NCBI GenBank assembly: GCA_036787895.1
Contig: DAIQOK010000011.1
Coordinates: forward strand, 1-64,000
Length of the DNA stretch: 64,000 bases
DNA from: UBA7662 sp036787895
Lineage (GTDB): Bacteria; Bacteroidota; Bacteroidia; UBA7662
Direction of reading: 5' to 3'
The stretch's first letter is position 1. Each line of letters starts with the position of its first letter. Below, piece after piece: positions 61,317-64,000 of the stretch. The notes beneath the pieces are model-generated. The model did no database searches, was not told where the DNA came from, and saw only the letters and a list, made by a program, of their open reading frames with translations. The position numbers were made by a program, and so were the translations under genes.

Positions 61317-61898
61317 ATGCAATTCAAGTCTACTGTTTTAAAGGCCATTTGCTTATTGTTTCATTTCCACTTCGGGCAAAATGTTTTTGCCCAAAAATTC
61401 TCAGAAACTTTGGTAATTGGGGAAAATCGAGTTTGGTTAGCAGATACACTCATCGCACGATTTATACGTTGGGACAACTTTGATGCAGGCATTTCAGGCA
61501 ATTCTCGAAAAGAATTAGCTGTAGTATTTGAGCATAAGTAACTTTTGAAACATCATGGCTTACAAACAGAAGCTCTATTAGCCAACAGCCACCCTCCAAC
61601 AGATTGGCAACTTTTAGCATTTTACCGGAATAATTCCGGCAAAATTATTCAGTCAAAATCATTCGATCCAATTCAGATTCAAAAATCTGAACTTCGTCAA
61701 CATGGAAAAATCTTGGCTGGTACTATTTTAATTTTTACTGGTCTTTACGGAATTTCTACAAAATATATCAGCCAACCAACATCTCAAACCTACGCTCAGG
61801 CCTTAGGACAAGGAATTGGAAGGGAAGTACTACCTATTTTCGGATTCTTTTCTTTGACAGGTGGCGTAGTATTAATTGCAAAAGGTATAAATCCTTAG
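61317..61898 (+). pseudogene. Exported two-span protein gene interrupted by one in-frame stop
   Basis: One reading frame spans 194 codons including the end stop, but codon 75 (61539-61541) is TAA. The first part has a signal peptide (MQFKSTVLKAICLLFHFHFGQNVFAQ) then KFSETLVIGENRVWLADT; the second continues without shift, KHHGLQTEALLANSHPP, and ends with two spans (ILAGTILIFTGLYGIS and EVLPIFGFFSLTGGVVLIAKG). A single-base change from TAT/TAC or a similar codon would restore one protein, so this is a recent nonsense mutation, a sequencing error, or stop read-through. No family recognised. It ends overlapping the response regulator stop. Confidence 0.6.
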
Positions 61899-62362
61899 GA
61901 TAGCAACTTCTGTCGCAACAAAAACTCCAGTTGCTCATTCACCCGCAACAAACTTTTGATGAGTTCCTTGTTTTCGGCCCGAAGATTAAAAACTTCGAAC
62001 GCCTTATTAATGATATTTCGCAATTGTTGCTCATCCCAGGGTTTGGTGATATAATGATAAACCTGACCCTTATTGATGGCATCTATTACCGCCTGGATGT
62101 CGGTATAACCGGTGAGCAAAATGCGAATCGGTTCCGGATAATGCGGAATGATCGACTCTAAAAACTCCACGCCTGTCATCCCGGGCATTCGTTGGTCAGT
62201 TACAATCACTTCCACCACCTGTTCTTCCAGTATTTTTCGCCCTTGCTCTGCCGATTCAGCCGTAAATACATTAAAATCGCGACGAAATGCAGCTTTAAAG
62301 GAATGGAGATTGTTCACCTCGTCGTCGACGTAAAGGATATTGATGAGACTTTTTTCCGACAT
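61895..62362 (-). CDS. Single-domain response regulator (CheY-like receiver)
   Basis: A 155-residue receiver with an acidic pair at Asp13/Asp14, phosphorylation Asp56 in VTDQRMPG, Thr84 (LLTGYTD) and Lys107 (YITKPWD). The YHYITKPWDEQQLR stretch resembles receivers of HD-GYP (RpfG) proteins. After about residue 118 a coiled-coil-like tail (RAENKELIKSLLRVNEQLEFLLRQ) may mediate dimerisation or partner binding. No histidine kinase is in the window. Divergent from the ThiF-like gene. A TATTTTTG core lies at 62390-62383, about 21 nt before the ATG. Confidence 0.87.
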   Translation of the reverse strand: MSEKSLINILYVDDEVNNLHSFKAAFRRDFNVFTAESAEQGRKILEEQVVEVIVTDQRMPGMTGVEFLESIIPHYPEPIRILLTGYTDIQAVIDAINKGQVYHYITKPWDEQQLRNIINKAFEVFNLRAENKELIKSLLRVNEQLEFLLRQKLLS

Positions 62363-62505
62363 GGCCAGTAGTTAATAAGTACCAAAAATAAACTTTATCC
62401 GTATTGCCCACACCATATTTGTATAATCGTTACATATCTTTAGAACATGGCCATAAAAGCCGTACTTGCAGCGTGAAGCCAACTTTTTGTGGAATAAATT
62501 GTTAA

Positions 62506-63615
62506 ATGGACTACTTAGATTATCGCAGCAACAGTGAAACAAGCAGTTACCGTCCGCGTATCTTTCGGCTAACCAATGATGCAGACGTAGGTGACTTTAA
62601 TGACCTTATAGGTAATCCCGATCTGGTCATCCTGGATAGTCTGCAAAAGCAGTTGGCAGAGCTACTGCAATTGCGCCACCCCAGACAAAAGTTAGGACAG
62701 GATGAGCTGAAATCAGGCATGAACGACCTATTGGGCGATTTAGGTTTCCATGAATATGGCGTTTGGGCGTATTACCCCTGGAACAACCGCTTAATTCATT
62801 TGGTAGATCAAGCCGACTTTTATGAATTACGTACCAGCCGAAACCAACTTAAAATAACGCGTGCAGAGCAGGATGAGTTAGCTCGGAAAAAAATCGGCAT
62901 TGTAGGGCTGTCGGTTGGTAATGCCATAGCTGTAACCATGGCCATGGAACGTATTTGTGGCGAAATCCGTCTGGCCGATTTTGACACCCTCGATTTAACT
63001 AACCTTAACCGAATTCGTTGCGGAATACACAATTTAGGCATCAATAAAGCCATCATTACAGCGCGTGAAATCGCAGAAATCGACCCATTCATTGAAGTCA
63101 AAGTATTCGACGATGGCTTAACGCCCGAAAATATAGGTGACTTCTTTTCAACTGGCGGTCAACTCGACCTAATCGCCGATGAATGTGATAGTCTTGAAAT
63201 GAAGTTCCTTATCAGACAGCATGCCCGAAAACTGGGTGTGCCAGTCATTATGGAGACCAGCGATCGGGGAATGTTGGATGTAGAAAGATTTGATATAGAG
63301 CCCGACCGGCCTTTCTTTCACGGTAAAATCGCTGCTTTGGGAGCACCTGAACCCGGCCCCATTCCAGGCCCGTTACGCATGCAATACCTTATGGCCATAG
63401 TTGATTACCAACAAATATCAGAACGACTCCGAAATTCCTATGCCGAAATCGGCAAATCGCTGACCACCTGGCCTCAACTGGCCTCAGCGGTTATTATGGG
63501 TGGTGGCACCACCACCGATGTAAGCCGACGCATATTATTGGGCCAATTCAAAAGCTCAGGTCGTTTTTATTTTGATACGGAACTGATGCTACAGCATCCA
63601 AAGCATGAAGCCTGA
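62506..63615 (+). CDS. ThiF/E1-like adenylating-fold protein (Rv1355c-like)
   Basis: A 369-residue protein. An N-terminal segment of about 125 residues precedes a ThiF/MoeB/UBA fold: GIVGLSVGN (131-139), LADFDTLDLTNLNRIR (156-171) with the conserved Asp and Arg of the adenylate site, Lys181 in INKA, and IADECDSLEMK (223-233) near the catalytic-site Asp. No CxxC zinc motif and no obvious conjugation Cys are seen, unlike MoeB/ThiF. It matches the uncharacterised Rv1355c-like branch of E1-like proteins. Its TGA overlaps the next ATG by one base, so the two work in one transcript. Function unknown. Confidence 0.87.
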   Translation: MDYLDYRSNSETSSYRPRIFRLTNDADVGDFNDLIGNPDLVILDSLQKQLAELLQLRHPRQKLGQDELKSGMNDLLGDLGFHEYGVWAYYPWNNRLIHLVDQADFYELRTSRNQLKITRAEQDELARKKIGIVGLSVGNAIAVTMAMERICGEIRLADFDTLDLTNLNRIRCGIHNLGINKAIITAREIAEIDPFIEVKVFDDGLTPENIGDFFSTGGQLDLIADECDSLEMKFLIRQHARKLGVPVIMETSDRGMLDVERFDIEPDRPFFHGKIAALGAPEPGPIPGPLRMQYLMAIVDYQQISERLRNSYAEIGKSLTTWPQLASAVIMGGGTTTDVSRRILLGQFKSSGRFYFDTELMLQHPKHEA

Positions 63616-64000
63616 TGTCGTTGCAAGCAGTTAAGATCAGAGCCTTTCGCGCCACCGAAGATCCTGAAGCCTGTGACCGATTTATACATGGTCACGAACA
63701 TGTATTAGAAGTTGCCGGCGTAAACAAAGTAACCAGTGCCAACCATGCCTGGAAAAACAATCCGGCTTGTTTTGTGATTTTAGTCGAAACCCTCGATGGT
63801 TCCAAGGTTTTAGGCGGCGCTCGCCTGCAATGTGCGGGTGGAACGATGCCCTTACCAATTGAAGAAGCTACCGGTGATTTTGACGCCAAAATATTCGATT
63901 TCGTCAAAAACTTGAGCGCCGATGGTACTGCCGAGTTATGTGGCCTGTGGAATTCGAGAGAAGTCAGTGGTTTAGGTATAGGAGCCTTTTTCAGTACACG
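63615..64000 (+). CDS. Possible acyltransferase (GNAT-like), truncated by the window
   Basis: The frame opens with ATG overlapping the ThiF-like stop (TGATG) and stays open for 128 codons to the window end. The first part, SLQAVKIRAFRATEDPEACD, resembles the start of N-acyltransferases; GSKVLGGARLQCAGG and LCGLWNSREVSGLGIGAFFSTR look like the central strand and a cofactor-binding turn of a GNAT-like fold. Product and acceptor unknown. Partner of the E1-like protein by coupling. Confidence 0.6.
   Translation, partial: MSLQAVKIRAFRATEDPEACDRFIHGHEHVLEVAGVNKVTSANHAWKNNPACFVILVETLDGSKVLGGARLQCAGGTMPLPIEEATGDFDAKIFDFVKNLSADGTAELCGLWNSREVSGLGIGAFFST

Noticed and set aside
1..64000. CRISPR arrays, insertion sequences, prophage and tRNA genes
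   Set aside because: No regularly spaced direct repeats, transposase or integrase motifs, phage structural genes or complete cloverleaf were found when scanning both strands by eye.

Overview
The window is a gene-dense stretch of a chromosome from a member of the Bacteroidota. Evidence for this: a fused SecDF; a 643-residue secreted protein ending in a type IX secretion (T9SS) type A sorting domain; a SusC-like TonB receptor with a carboxypeptidase-regulatory-like N-terminus; DUF5723, DUF5683 and DUF2795 proteins; deoxynucleoside kinase; and repeated promoter cores of the Bacteroidota type TAnnTTTG with a TTG about 19-23 nt upstream. The order or genus cannot be fixed from sequence alone. I see no tRNA, CRISPR array, prophage or intact insertion sequence. 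Several convergent genes share or overlap their stop codons.

Layout. 1-253: tandem leftward promoters that look like those of an rRNA operon beyond the left edge. 254-8519: a CoA-binding protein and a COG2509 flavoprotein, then divergently dnaB-ung, then a surface lipoprotein/DUF5723 barrel pair and a DUF423 protein. 8560-15709: aminotransferase, HldE/RfaE1-type sugar kinase and TrkH in one operon; a MacB-like permease; queA and terC. 15761-18398 (minus): DUF2795, then the operon plsC-gatC-ABC ATPase-cobalamin adenosyltransferase. 18492-23161: trpS, deoxynucleoside kinase, GT39 glycosyltransferase, lipocalin-like lipoprotein, Dps, small barrel protein. 23302-29868: membrane pyrophosphatase, CAP-domain protein, GlcD-like oxidase, a lone 2-oxoacid dehydrogenase E2 and a thioredoxin-like protein. 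30071-34775: a MacAB-type efflux operon. 34978-41486: small membrane protein, SDR, TonB receptor, T9SS cargo, glutaryl-CoA-dehydrogenase-like enzyme. 41568-45092: folB, methyltransferase, a candidate small RNA or leader, a lipoprotein, K+/H+ antiporter. 45170-53112 (minus): secDF, small secreted protein, trkA/ktrA-udk, TonB receptor, rpe. 53235-56951: DUF5683 cassette, then EVE protein-pyrR-pyrB. 57091-64000: TraB/GumN-ECF sigma-membrane protein operon, DASH cryptochrome, TRIC-family channel, a gene broken by one in-frame stop, a response regulator, and a ThiF/E1-like protein coupled to a possible acyltransferase that runs off the window.

How the genes fit together. Most are housekeeping: replication and repair (dnaB, ung, photolyase), tRNA biology (queA, gatC, trpS), nucleotide supply (dNK, udk, pyrR/pyrB), membrane and secretion (plsC, secDF). 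Potassium and pyrophosphate energetics recur: TrkH, its likely TrkA partner 36 kb away, a CvrA-type antiporter and a K+-dependent pyrophosphatase.

The parts most worth a second look are: a recurrent arrangement in which the -7 promoter core ends 4-7 nt before the ATG, implying leaderless mRNAs (dnaB, rpe, plsC, EVE, a methyltransferase and a TonB receptor); a duplicated promoter-leader that drives both a lipoprotein and a hairpin-rich ~150-nt transcript with its own terminator; a DnaA-box cluster before dnaB; an intrinsic-terminator-like hairpin abutting the terC start; and the ThiF-like/acyltransferase-like/receiver group at the right edge, which may be an uncharacterised signalling or conjugation module.
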